Source: RGIG4608 sp964534905
GTDB lineage: Bacteria > Bacillota > Clostridia > Oscillospirales > CAG-272
Assembly: GCA_964534905.1 (NCBI GenBank)
Contig: CAZHPZ010000030.1
Coordinates: forward strand, 1 to 16,763
DNA: 16,763 nucleotides
Reading direction: 5' to 3'
The position numbers and the translations under genes were made by a program. Shown one piece after another: positions 1 through 7,820 of the stretch. The notes below the pieces were generated by a model. The model searched no databases, was not told where the DNA came from, and saw only the letters and a program-made list of their open reading frames with translations. Positions within the stretch are counted from its first letter, which is position 1. Every line of letters begins with the position of its first letter.

Positions 1-1590
1 CTTTATAATCTCGGGTGTAAGACCGTCGATCTTAAGGTCCATCTGAATGGATGTGATACCCTTGTGAGTACCTGCTACCTTGAAGTCCATATCGCCGTAG
101 AAGTCCTCAAGACCCTGGATATCAAGCATTGTATCCCAGCTTCCGTCCTCAGCCGTAATAAGACCGCAGGAGATACCTGCAACGGGAGCCTTGATCGGAA
201 CGCCGGCGTCCATAAGAGCGAGCGTTGAACCGCAAACGGAGCCCTGAGAAGTGGAACCGTTAGAGGAAACTACGTCGGAAACAAGACGGATTGCATAGGG
301 GAATTCCTCGGGAGAGGGAAGAACGGGAACAAGAGAACGCTCTGCAAGAGCACCGTGTCCGATTTCGCGGCGTCCGGGGCTGCGAGCGGGCTTTGCTTCG
401 CCTGTGGAGAAGCCGGGCATATTGTAGTGGTGCATATATCTCTTTTCCTTGTCGTTGTCGAGACCGTCGAGAATCTGTGCCTCGCTGAGTGTACCGAGAG
501 TAGCAACTGTAAGTACCTGAGTCTGTCCACGTGTGAAGAGACCGGATCCGTGTGCACGGGGAAGAACGCCTACCTCACTTGCAAGAGGTCTGATCTCGTC
601 CATACGTCTGCCGTCTACACGCTTCTTGTCAACGAGCAACCAACGGCGAACGATCTTCTTCTGAATCTTATATACAAGCTCCTCCATCATTGTGGGGAGG
701 TCGGGATATTCTTCGGAGAAGTTTGCGAGAATTGCTTCCTTGATGGGGAACATTCTTGCGTCACGAACTGTCTTGTCGTCTGTGTCAAGGGCAACCATAA
801 CGTCCTTTTCGCAGAAGTCGAAGATCTTGTCGAACATATCGTGGTCAAGCTCGCAGGAGGGGTATTCGAACTTGGGCTTACCTATTTCGTCAACGATGGC
901 GTTGATGAATTCGAGAACGCCCTGGTTTTCCTTGTGAGCCATCATAATTGCCTCATACATAAGGTCATCCTCAACCTCGTTAGCGCCTGCCTCGATCATT
1001 ACTACCTTCTTTGTAGAGGAAGCAACCGTAAGCTCAAGATCGGAAACGGCTCTCTGAGCCTCTGTGGGGTTAACGACGAGCTTGCCGTCAACAAGTCCCA
1101 TAAATACGCCGGAGATGGGGCCGTTCCACGGGATATCGGATATGGAAAGTGCGATGGACGCACCGATCATTGCGGTGATCTCGGGTGAGCAGTCGGGATC
1201 GTAGGACATAACCGTAAGAGTGAGTGCTACGTCGTTACGGAGATCCTTGGGGAAAAGGGGACGAATGGGACGGTCGATGACACGGCTCGTAAGTATTGCC
1301 TTTTCGGGAGGTCTGCCCTCACGGCGAAGGTATCCGCCGGGGATCTTGCCTGCTGCGTACATTCTCTCGTCAAAATCGACGGAGAGGGGAAGAAAGTCTA
1401 TGCCGTCACGGGGCTTCTCGGATGCGGTAGCGCAGCAAAGAACAGCTGTGTCGCCGTATCTTACAAGGCAGGAGCCGTTGGCAAGACCTGCAAGCTTACC
1501 TGTCTCTACAACGAGGGGTCTGCCTGCGAGTGTGTAATGAAATGTTTTGAAATTCTTAAACACCATAGGTGTGCTGATTGAATTGCTCAT
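1..1590 (-). CDS. pnp: Polyribonucleotide nucleotidyltransferase (PNPase), N-terminal 530 codons; 3' end outside the window
   Basis: PNPase is a cytoplasmic 3'-to-5' exoribonuclease that degrades RNA by phosphorolysis. The frame is open from an ATG at 1590 to base 1, so the gene is cut by the window edge; the family is usually about 700 residues. The visible part covers the first RNase PH core (start MSNSISTPMVFKNFKTFHY, then LVVETGKLAGLANGS and GKIPGGYLRREGRPPEKAIL), the helical linker, and most of the second RNase PH core. That second core contains GRREIGHGALAERSLVPVLP and, near the edge, YGDMDFKVAGT with the aspartates expected at the catalytic site. The KH and S1 RNA-binding domains would lie further left. 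A GGAGG ribosome binding site sits 10 bases before the ATG. It lies 191 bases downstream of rpsO, the usual order, and its leader can form a long hairpin that may mediate autocontrol. The name is firm. Confidence 0.97.
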   Translation of the reverse strand, partial: MSNSISTPMVFKNFKTFHYTLAGRPLVVETGKLAGLANGSCLVRYGDTAVLCCATASEKPRDGIDFLPLSVDFDERMYAAGKIPGGYLRREGRPPEKAILTSRVIDRPIRPLFPKDLRNDVALTLTVMSYDPDCSPEITAMIGASIALSISDIPWNGPISGVFMGLVDGKLVVNPTEAQRAVSDLELTVASSTKKVVMIEAGANEVEDDLMYEAIMMAHKENQGVLEFINAIVDEIGKPKFEYPSCELDHDMFDKIFDFCEKDVMVALDTDDKTVRDARMFPIKEAILANFSEEYPDLPTMMEELVYKIQKKIVRRWLLVDKKRVDGRRMDEIRPLASEVGVLPRAHGSGLFTRGQTQVLTVATLGTLSEAQILDGLDNDKEKRYMHHYNMPGFSTGEAKPARSPGRREIGHGALAERSLVPVLPSPEEFPYAIRLVSDVVSSNGSTSQGSVCGSTLALMDAGVPIKAPVAGISCGLITAEDGSWDTMLDIQGLEDFYGDMDFKVAGTHKGITSIQMDLKIDGLTPEIIK

Positions 1591-1624
1591 TTTTTAATAT
1601 CCTCCATAAAAATTTTTATTTGTA

Positions 1625-1713
1625 TTCTTACGGGGTTTAGCACTTAATTACGTGTCCGAGCCTTATTTGCGGAGCCTCGGGCATATAATTAACTGCTAAT
1701 CCTGCCGTAAGAA
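1625..1713 (-). promoter_or_regulatory. Long stem-loop in the pnp leader, possible RNase III-type control element
   Basis: Three nested complementary segments are visible. TTCTTACGG at 1625-1633 pairs perfectly with 1705-1713. The 14 bases at 1637-1650 pair with 1686-1699 with one mismatch. CCGAG at 1656-1660 pairs with CTCGG at 1676-1680. Together they give about 27 paired bases in one extended hairpin starting 35 bases upstream of the pnp start codon. In Escherichia coli, a stem-loop at this place is cut by RNase III and then removed by PNPase, which represses pnp translation. The same role here is inferred from position and shape only. Confidence 0.6.
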
Positions 1714-1731
1714 AAAAGTGCTTAAACAAAT

Positions 1732-1768
1732 GGAGTGAGGAGTCGGCAAAAACCCACTCTCCCACTCC
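1732..1768 (-). terminator. Hairpin after rpsO, probable weak terminator or mRNA-processing site
   Basis: The arms 1732-1743 and 1756-1768 form 12 base pairs with one bulged base and one G-U pair, 13 bases after the rpsO stop codon. On the minus strand the hairpin is followed by ATTTGTTTAAG, only modestly U-rich, so termination is probably partial. That would let pnp be expressed by read-through at a lower level than rpsO. It may instead protect the 3' end of the rpsO transcript. Confidence 0.5.
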
Positions 1769-1781
1769 GTTTATGTGCTCA

Positions 1782-2045
1782 TTACTTTCTGATGTTGAGC
1801 TTCTTGATGATGGCACGGTATCTCTCGATATCTACCTTCTGAAGATAACCGAGGAGGTTTCTTCTGTGACCTACCATTTTAAGAAGACCGCGACGGCTGT
1901 GGTGGTCGTTGTGGTTGTTCTTGAAATGCTCCTGGAGACCGTTGATTCTGTGTGTAAGAATAGCGATCTGAACCTCGGGAGAGCCTGTGTCGCCCTCATG
2001 AATAGCGTATTCGGCGATTATAGCCTGCTTTTCTTCTCTTGTCAT
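1782..2045 (-). CDS. rpsO: 30S ribosomal protein S15 (uS15)
   Basis: S15 binds 16S rRNA early in assembly of the small-subunit platform. The product is 87 residues, close to the usual 88-89, and carries the family core GDTGSPEVQIAILTHRI, then DHHSRRGLLKMVGHRRNLL and a basic C-terminus. The ATG at 2045 is preferred to a GTG at 2057, because AAAGGTG lies 9 bases before the ATG and the GTG is part of that ribosome binding site. It is the first gene of an rpsO-pnp unit and has its own promoter and a leader of about 110 bases. Identity is certain; only the start involves a choice. Confidence 0.98.
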   Translation of the reverse strand: MTREEKQAIIAEYAIHEGDTGSPEVQIAILTHRINGLQEHFKNNHNDHHSRRGLLKMVGHRRNLLGYLQKVDIERYRAIIKKLNIRK

Positions 2046-2163
2046 TTTCTTTTTCACCTTTCTGTAAATTAATCAACGAAAAACACAGTAATCGGCGGGT
2101 GAAACACGGAAGATCTGTCCGTCTTATTTTCCCGAAAACCGAGCTTTACGTCATACAAAGACT

Positions 2164-2192
2164 ATTTTAGCACATAAGTTGCGTTTTGTAAA
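2164..2192 (-). promoter_or_regulatory. Sigma-A promoter for rpsO-pnp
   Basis: On the minus strand TTTACA (2187-2192) and TAAAAT (2164-2169) are separated by exactly 17 bases, near the consensus for the housekeeping sigma factor. Transcription would start near 2157, giving a leader of about 110 bases before rpsO. Confidence 0.75.
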
Positions 2193-2254
2193 GGCTTTTT
2201 CGAAATTTTGTTGAAAATATTTTTTCATATTATATATTTCAGCCGAAATGCATG

Positions 2255-2617
2255 CTATTTTTTGTTTTTGCGGGAGGCGATGAGAGATGAAACTCCGCCG
2301 ACGCAGAGCATTGCACCGAAAAGCTTGCGAAGGAGAGCCGGATCGATCTTTCCCGCAATATGGGAGCCGAGCAGGGCAAACACGGCTCCGAGCGTGCTCA
2401 TAACGAGAGTGAGCCTCCATTTTATTTTACCGCTCATTGCGCTGAATGCAGTAGACGCGGCGGCGCTGCCCATAAAAAATATCATATTTGCCATTTGAGC
2501 GTCAAGCTGCTCCGCACCGCACACAAGAGTCAGATATATTACGAGCAGTCCGCCCCCTCCGACGCCCATTCCGGAAAGCACGGCTATAATAAGAGAAACA
2601 AAAAATTCCGACGGCAT
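2255..2617 (-). CDS. TauE/SafE family membrane protein, half-size, second of a tandem pair
   Basis: This 120-residue protein is almost entirely hydrophobic, with about four membrane segments. Near the N-terminus it has GMGVGGGGLLVIYLTLVCG followed by MANMIFFMGSAAAS, which fits the glycine-rich repeat and NxxFF pattern of the TauE/SafE (DUF81) family. Full-length members have two such repeats in about 250 residues, so this is one half. Family members are linked to export or uptake of sulfite, sulfoacetate and other sulfur or organic anions; the substrate here cannot be told. It ends in a basic tail, SRKNKK. AGGAG lies 9 bases before the ATG. It starts 23 bases after the stop of the upstream half-size gene, so the two probably form one operon and one complex. 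Family call good, function open. Confidence 0.8.
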   Translation of the reverse strand: MPSEFFVSLIIAVLSGMGVGGGGLLVIYLTLVCGAEQLDAQMANMIFFMGSAAASTAFSAMSGKIKWRLTLVMSTLGAVFALLGSHIAGKIDPALLRKLFGAMLCVGGVSSLIASRKNKK

Positions 2618-2640
2618 TTGGTTTATCTCCTATCTTACCG

Positions 2641-3081
2641 TTATCTTAATATCATCATCGCACCCGACACCGTAACGAGGAGTGCAAAGACGGTTTTGAT
2701 TATTTTGAATTTCAGCCTTGTCAGAAGATATGCGCCTATCGCTCCGCCTGCGATTGCCGTCGGAAGCATCTTCACGGCATACGTCCCCGTGGCGTATCCG
2801 CGCTTCAAATATATTATCAGAGAAACGGCGCATATCGGGAGCATTGTAGCGACGGCGTTTGCAAATATATCGTTTGCCGACGCGGTGCTCTCGACGGTTT
2901 GGAATTCGTCGTGTCTGTCCGTTTGCGCTCCGCATTCGGTTTGATTGCCTCCGCTCTTCCTTTCAAGTGCGGAGAGATACCATGTGACGGCTATGCCTCC
3001 GCCCGCGCCGAGCAGACCGTTTATAAACCCCGCAACGGCACCGACCGCCGCCGTCGGAAGATATTTCTTTATAAATTTCAT
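2641..3081 (-). CDS. TauE/SafE family membrane protein, half-size with a hydrophilic insert, first of a tandem pair
   Basis: This 146-residue membrane protein starts with a basic MKFIKKYL and then GFINGLLGAGGGIAVTWYL, the glycine-rich first repeat of TauE/SafE proteins. The middle holds about 30 polar residues (about 42-70, ERKSGGNQTECGAQ onward). The family's ordinary membrane pattern then resumes (MLPICAVSLIIYLKRGY, then AIAGGAIGAYLLTRLK). The polar stretch has no obvious counterpart in the usual half-size proteins and would be a loop. GGGAGG sits only 4 bases before the ATG at 3081. It is divergent from ftsK across 98 bases and followed after 23 bases by its partner, with which it probably makes a two-subunit carrier. 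A promoter for the pair is not clear. Confidence 0.77.
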   Translation of the reverse strand: MKFIKKYLPTAAVGAVAGFINGLLGAGGGIAVTWYLSALERKSGGNQTECGAQTDRHDEFQTVESTASANDIFANAVATMLPICAVSLIIYLKRGYATGTYAVKMLPTAIAGGAIGAYLLTRLKFKIIKTVFALLVTVSGAMMILR

Positions 3082-3110
3082 AAATCCTCCCTTTTTGCGA
3101 AAATAAGCAG

Positions 3111-3139
3111 TTGAAAACTGAAATTTAATGTGTTATAAT
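3111..3139 (+). promoter_or_regulatory. Sigma-A promoter for ftsK
   Basis: TTGAAA (3111-3116) and TATAAT (3134-3139) are spaced by 17 bases, with TGTG just before the -10 box as an extended element. The predicted start near 3146 gives a leader of about 34 bases that includes the GGAGG site of ftsK. Confidence 0.85.
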
Positions 3140-3179
3140 ATTTGTATGTATTTTAGTTTATAACTCTCGGAGGATATTT

Positions 3180-5939
3180 ATGGCAGATAAAAACAGAGGC
3201 TCCGACAAAAGGCTTAAGGAGCAGGAAAAGAAAGGGAAGAGAGGCAAGGACGCGCGAGGCAACAAAGGCGGCGGCACGGAGGGTAAGGACCCTCGTCAGC
3301 TGAGCTTCGATTCGCCGTCGGAGAGGCTGATACATCAGATATTACCCTTTGTATACGTTGTGCTTGCGCTTCTTCTTGAGGCTTGCTTTATCTTTGCAAC
3401 CTTTACGGGTGATAAGTATGTCGGAATAGGCGGAGTGTTTCTTAAGGACGTATTCCTCGGACTCTTCGGCTTTTGCGCATTTATTATTCCCATTATGTTG
3501 ATAAATCTTGCAGTGCATTGGAGAAAATTCGTCGACGGTCGCATTGTCGGCGCCAAGGTCACATTTACCATACTGTTTCTTGTTTCTCTGTCGGGACTTA
3601 TTCATATTTTCGTAAAGGGAAGCATCAATCCCGATCTCGATGTATTCATAAAGCCGAGAGAGCTTTTCGAATATTCTTACAGCAATATGGCGTCTTCCGG
3701 CGTTATAGGCGGATTTGCATGCGAATGCATTTATTATCTTTTCAAATCCGTCGGATCCGCTATCATTATGTCGGCGCTGACTCTTGTGTTCTTTGCTTTT
3801 TCTCTCGGAATGACTCCGAGAAACACCGTTATCTGGATAAGATACAAGTGGACGGTTATGCGTGAAAAGCGTGCGGAAAAGAAGCAGGTGCGTGACGAGG
3901 AAAAGCGAGAGCTGAAAAAAGCAGAAAACGAAAGACTTGAGGAGGAGAGACAGGCGCTTGCGGCTAAAAAGGAAAAGGAAGAGACCGAGAGGGAGCTTCT
4001 TTTGGCGCAGGAAAAGCAGCGTGAGGACGAGAGAGTTGCCGCGGCGGAGCGCCGTGCAATCGAAATAGAGGAGAAGGAAAAGAGAGACAGAGAAAAATAC
4101 GGAGCTATGAAGTTTATAGATCCCGAGCCTCTTACCCCGTCTCCCGAGCTTAGTCTTACAAAGGAAAGAGAAGAGCCTGCGGAGGAGACGCGTGACGACG
4201 GAAGAATAAGCGTTTCCGCAATATTCGCACGTCCCCCGAAGGAATTTGATCCGAATTTCGCTCCCGAGCCCGCGGAGCCGGTCAAGGCTGAGCCTGCTGC
4301 GGAGAAAATACCCGAGCAGAGATCCGAGAAGAAGCCCGGGAAGAGTGCCGACACGCTTGAGGTCGGTATCAGGGAAATCACCGATATCGAGACCGTCCCG
4401 GACGACGGAGAAGAGGGCTCGGTTGTCCCCGAGAGCGTATCTCACGAGTACGTTCCGCCCACGCTTGATTTGCTTAAGGATTATAAAGATAATGAAAACG
4501 AAAAGGTTGCGATCGAGGAGGTCAGAGCAAATGCAAATGCGCTTATGGATACTCTCAAGAGCTTCGGAGTTCGCATTTCCGAGATAACCTATTCGAGAGG
4601 TCCGACTATCACGCGTTACGAGCTTAAGCCAGAGTCGGGCGTGCGTATACGCTCCATTGCTAACCTCGTGGACGATATAGCCCTGAGCCTTGCGACAACC
4701 GGCGTTCGAATTGAGGCACCAATCCCGAATAAGGCGGCGGTCGGAATTGAGGTTCCGAACAGAACACCCGCAACGGTCGGCTTCCGTTCGCTTATAGATA
4801 CACCCGAGTTTACCGAGAAAAAGAGTATTCTGACTGCGGCTCTCGGAAAGGACGTCGGAGGAAATGCGGTCTACTTTGATATCGGCAAGATGCCCCATAT
4901 GCTTATTGCGGGTACCACCGGCTCCGGTAAGTCCGTTTGTATCAACTGTATAATTATGAGTATTCTCTATAAGGCAAGCCCCCGCGACGTAAAGCTTATT
5001 CTTATAGACCCCAAAAAGGTTGAGTTCCAGCCCTACCGCTCGATTCCTCACCTCTATGCTCCGATAGTTACCGACCCGAAAAAGGCGGCGGGTGCGCTTG
5101 CCTCTGCCGTTGCGGAAATGGAGCGACGCTTTGATCTCATCGAGAGCGTCGGTGCGAAGAATATATCGGGATATAACGAGCTTACGGCGAACGATCCCTC
5201 AAAGGAATATCTTCCTTATATCGTTATAGTAATAGACGAGCTTGCCGACCTTATGATGACAGCTGCCGACGACGTTGAAACGGCAATATGTCGTATCGCA
5301 CAAAAGGCACGTGCGGCGGGAATACATCTGATAATCGGTACTCAGCGTCCGTCCGTTGACGTTGTAACGGGTCTTATCAAGGCTAATATACCGTCGCGTA
5401 TTGCGTTCACCGTAGCGTCTCAGGTCGACTCCAAGACGATACTTGATACGGCAGGCGCCGATAAGCTTATAGGACGAGGCGATATGCTCTTTGCTCCGAT
5501 AGGCTCGACCAAGCCCATGCGTGTTCAGGGTGCGTTTATAGACGACAGAGAGGTCGAAAGAATAGTTGATTTCATCAATGAGCATAACGACGGCGTTAAC
5601 TTCAATGACGAGTTTATCAGACGCCTTGAGGAGGAGGCTGCCAAGTGCGGCAACCCCAAGAAGGGCGGCGGCTCAGTAAGCTTTGACGACGACGGCGAGC
5701 CGGGTGAAGAGGGAGTCGATCCCAAATTCAAACTTGCGCTTGACGTTGCAATCGAAATGGGCAAGATATCCACGTCGCTTCTTCAGCGCAGACTTGAAAT
5801 AGGCTACGGACGTGCGGCGAAGATAATCGACCGTATGGAGGCTCTCGGATATGTCAGCGCTCCCGACGGAAACAAGCCCCGTCAGGTGCTCGTTTCAAAG
5901 CCCGAGATAATGGAAAAGCGTCTTAATGACGATGAATAA
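3180..5939 (+). CDS. ftsK: DNA translocase FtsK/SpoIIIE
   Basis: This is an ATP-driven hexameric pump that moves chromosomal DNA through the division or sporulation septum. The 919-residue product has a lysine-rich cytoplasmic head (1-50), four or five membrane segments (about 55-74, 86-112, 124-145 and 173-210), and a highly charged Lys/Glu/Arg coiled coil (about 224-307). An acidic, proline-rich linker runs to about 440. The motor follows, with Walker A GTTGSGKS at 578-585 and Walker B VIVIDELADLMM (Asp686, Glu687). A C-terminal winged-helix gamma domain runs from about 848 (ALDVAIEMGKISTSLLQRRL), which in the family reads polar DNA motifs. GGAGG lies 6 bases before the ATG. Length is usual for Clostridia. 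FtsK and SpoIIIE cannot be separated by sequence alone; a sporulation role would be an inference. Confidence 0.96.
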   Translation: MADKNRGSDKRLKEQEKKGKRGKDARGNKGGGTEGKDPRQLSFDSPSERLIHQILPFVYVVLALLLEACFIFATFTGDKYVGIGGVFLKDVFLGLFGFCAFIIPIMLINLAVHWRKFVDGRIVGAKVTFTILFLVSLSGLIHIFVKGSINPDLDVFIKPRELFEYSYSNMASSGVIGGFACECIYYLFKSVGSAIIMSALTLVFFAFSLGMTPRNTVIWIRYKWTVMREKRAEKKQVRDEEKRELKKAENERLEEERQALAAKKEKEETERELLLAQEKQREDERVAAAERRAIEIEEKEKRDREKYGAMKFIDPEPLTPSPELSLTKEREEPAEETRDDGRISVSAIFARPPKEFDPNFAPEPAEPVKAEPAAEKIPEQRSEKKPGKSADTLEVGIREITDIETVPDDGEEGSVVPESVSHEYVPPTLDLLKDYKDNENEKVAIEEVRANANALMDTLKSFGVRISEITYSRGPTITRYELKPESGVRIRSIANLVDDIALSLATTGVRIEAPIPNKAAVGIEVPNRTPATVGFRSLIDTPEFTEKKSILTAALGKDVGGNAVYFDIGKMPHMLIAGTTGSGKSVCINCIIMSILYKASPRDVKLILIDPKKVEFQPYRSIPHLYAPIVTDPKKAAGALASAVAEMERRFDLIESVGAKNISGYNELTANDPSKEYLPYIVIVIDELADLMMTAADDVETAICRIAQKARAAGIHLIIGTQRPSVDVVTGLIKANIPSRIAFTVASQVDSKTILDTAGADKLIGRGDMLFAPIGSTKPMRVQGAFIDDREVERIVDFINEHNDGVNFNDEFIRRLEEEAAKCGNPKKGGGSVSFDDDGEPGEEGVDPKFKLALDVAIEMGKISTSLLQRRLEIGYGRAAKIIDRMEALGYVSAPDGNKPRQVLVSKPEIMEKRLNDDE

Positions 5940-5941
5940 AT

Positions 5942-5980
5942 AAAAGCAGACTGCTTCACTTGAAGCAGTCTGCTTTTGCT
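5942..5980. terminator. Bidirectional terminator between ftsK and recX
   Basis: A perfect 16-base stem (5942-5957 with 5962-5977) closes a 4-base ACTT loop. The plus strand then runs GCTTTT and the minus strand TTTTATTTATT, so it can end both the ftsK transcript and the recA-recX transcript. It begins 3 bases after the ftsK stop. Confidence 0.93.
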
Positions 5981-5982
5981 TT

Positions 5983-6624
5983 TCAATTCTCGGAAATGAT
6001 TTCAAGCGCTTGCTTGATTTCCGGGTAGGAATAACCGTACCTTGCGGCACAGGCTATTAATTTTTTTATTTCTTCGGGATCCTTGAGGGCGTTGTCGGCA
6101 CCCTTCTTTCTTAAAAATGCAACGCAACCGTTCAGCCATACGTCCTCGTCAAGCTCCGAGAGAGCATCGGTTATCACGCTTTGTGGGTATCCCTTTGAGT
6201 AAAGCTCGTTTATGATACGCTTTCTTCCCCAAAGCTTTTTCAAGCAGCTCCTGACGGCACGGCTTGCGTCCTTTTGCTCATCGATGGCACCGACCTGTGC
6301 AAGCCTTTCTGCTGCCTCCTCGGCACTTTCACGGTCAATTCCCTTGCTTATAAGCCGACTTTTCAGACGAGCACGTGACGACGGGGAATATGAGAGCAGA
6401 TCGCAACCCTTTTTCATTGCCCTGCAAAGCTTTGATGCGGAGATGAGTGCGTCAAGTGCTTCCTCATCTATGAGGGCGCCGCGTGACAGACCGAGCGAAA
6501 GATACTGCTCGGTAAATATGAGCAGCTTGCGCTTTTCTCTGTGCTCACCGTCGGATAGCGTGACCGTAAGCAATATCTGCGCACCGTCGGCAACTGCACT
6601 TACGCCGCTTATTTCTATTTTCAT
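5983..6624 (-). CDS. recX: Regulatory protein RecX
   Basis: RecX binds RecA filaments and modulates, usually limits, strand exchange and SOS signalling. The 213-residue product has an N-terminal beta-rich part (MKIEISGVSAVADGAQ onward) followed by the family's three-helix repeats: SSRARLKSRLISKGIDRES with AEERLAQVGAID, then KLWGRKRIINELYSKGYP, then PEEIKKLIACAARYGY. Length is normal for the family in Bacillota. It starts 12 bases after the recA stop, and only a weak ribosome binding site is visible, so translation is probably coupled to recA. Position directly behind recA supports the name strongly. The shared terminator with ftsK follows at once. Confidence 0.93.
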   Translation of the reverse strand: MKIEISGVSAVADGAQILLTVTLSDGEHREKRKLLIFTEQYLSLGLSRGALIDEEALDALISASKLCRAMKKGCDLLSYSPSSRARLKSRLISKGIDRESAEEAAERLAQVGAIDEQKDASRAVRSCLKKLWGRKRIINELYSKGYPQSVITDALSELDEDVWLNGCVAFLRKKGADNALKDPEEIKKLIACAARYGYSYPEIKQALEIISEN

Positions 6625-6636
6625 TTTTATAAGATA

Positions 6637-7749
6637 TCAGTCGTCCGAGAGAGTTTCGATGTCGAAGCTTTCGATATCGTCGTCATCGTCGAGCTCGAAT
6701 TCATCGCTCTTTTCGGTGAGCTGATCCGCCATTGCACGAACCTTTGCCTCAAGCTCGTCCATCATCTCCTGATTGCTCTCAAACACCTTGCGTGCATTGT
6801 CCTTGCCCTGTGCAAGACGCTCGCCCTCGTATGAGAACCACGAGCCGCTCTTTTTGATTATGCCGAGATTTATGCCCATGTCGATAAGCTCGCTGGACTT
6901 GGAGATTCCCTTACCGTAAAGAATGTCGAATTCCGCTACCTTAAAGGGAGGCGCAACCTTGTTCTTTACTATCTTACATTTTACACGGTTTCCGTAAACG
7001 TCGCTTCCGTTTTTGAGTTGCTCCGTTCTGCGAACGTCGATTCTTACGGACGAATAGAATTTGAGCGCACGTCCGCCGGGCGTGGTCTCGGGGTTTCCGT
7101 ACATAACGCCGACCTTTTCACGAAGCTGATTTATGAATATGACCACGGCATTGCTCTTTGCGATAACGGACGAAAGCTTTCTCATTGCCTGTGACATAAG
7201 ACGTGCCTGGACGCCTACCATGGACGCGCCCATATCACCGTCGATTTCCTGACGGGGAACAAGAGCCGCAACTGAGTCCACGACAACCACGTCGATAGCG
7301 CCCGAGCGAACGAGCGCCTCGGTTATTTCGAGAGCGTCCTCTCCGCAGTCGGGCTGAGATACGAGAAGCTCGTTTATGTTTACGCCGAGAGCCTTTGCGT
7401 AAACGGGATCGAGAGCGTGCTCGGCGTCAATGAACGCCGCCTCTCCGCCTGTCTTTTGAACTTCTGCTATTATATGAAGAGCAACGGTCGTCTTACCCGA
7501 GGATTCCGGACCGAAGATCTCTATTATTCTTCCTCTCGGGACGCCGCCGATGCCGAGTGCGAAGTCAAGCGCAAGCGAGCCTGTATGCACGGCTTGCACC
7601 TCCATGCGTGTGTTTTCTCCGAGCTTCATTACCGCGCCTGCGCCGAAATCTCTTTCAAGCTGAGCGAGAGCGGTGCTCAGAGCCTTTTTCTTTGCTTCCT
7701 TATCGTCAATGGGGGCGACCCTTGCGGGTACTGCTTTTTTTGTAGCCAT
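6637..7749 (-). CDS. recA: Recombinase RecA
   Basis: RecA forms ATP-dependent filaments on single-stranded DNA, drives homologous recombination, and in SOS systems triggers LexA self-cleavage. The 370-residue product has Walker A GPESSGKT at 80-87, DAEHALDPVYAKALG, Walker B VVVVDSVAALVP, the L1 and L2 DNA-binding loop regions (DGDMGASMVGVQARLMSQA; GNPETTPGGRALKFY) and KIVKNKVAPPF. The last 22 residues contain 13 Asp or Glu, as in the autoinhibitory tail known from other RecA proteins. No intein or insertion is present. GGAGG lies 8 bases before the ATG at 7749. It leads a two-gene unit with recX and has a perfect consensus promoter. I see no LexA operator, so strong constitutive expression is likely. 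Confidence 0.98.
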   Translation of the reverse strand: MATKKAVPARVAPIDDKEAKKKALSTALAQLERDFGAGAVMKLGENTRMEVQAVHTGSLALDFALGIGGVPRGRIIEIFGPESSGKTTVALHIIAEVQKTGGEAAFIDAEHALDPVYAKALGVNINELLVSQPDCGEDALEITEALVRSGAIDVVVVDSVAALVPRQEIDGDMGASMVGVQARLMSQAMRKLSSVIAKSNAVVIFINQLREKVGVMYGNPETTPGGRALKFYSSVRIDVRRTEQLKNGSDVYGNRVKCKIVKNKVAPPFKVAEFDILYGKGISKSSELIDMGINLGIIKKSGSWFSYEGERLAQGKDNARKVFESNQEMMDELEAKVRAMADQLTEKSDEFELDDDDDIESFDIETLSDD

Positions 7750-7791
7750 AATAAGATCCTCCGAATAAAGTCAAAAATCAATTACGAGGCT

Positions 7792-7820
7792 ATTATACAC
7801 CACACGGGGCTTCTTGTCAA
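7792..7820 (-). promoter_or_regulatory. Perfect-consensus sigma-A promoter for recA-recX
   Basis: On the minus strand TTGACA (7815-7820) and TATAAT (7792-7797) are both perfect and separated by 17 bases. A/T-rich sequence just upstream could act as an UP element. The predicted transcript start is near 7785, about 35 bases before the recA ATG. Confidence 0.92.

Noticed and set aside
2046..2057. rpsO start at GTG 2057
   Set aside because: The GTG is part of the AAAGGTG ribosome binding site for the ATG at 2045.
3082..3179. Minus-strand promoter for the TauE/SafE pair (TTATAA-17-TATTAT)
   Set aside because: The spacing fits but the -35 box is poor, and in this A/T-rich spacer several equally weak options exist, so I do not call one.
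3342..5051. A 569-codon open frame antisense to ftsK
   Set aside because: It lies wholly opposite a clearly conserved gene, has no ribosome binding site or family motif, and is low-complexity with Arg/Leu/Ser bias expected from reading the ftsK codons backwards.
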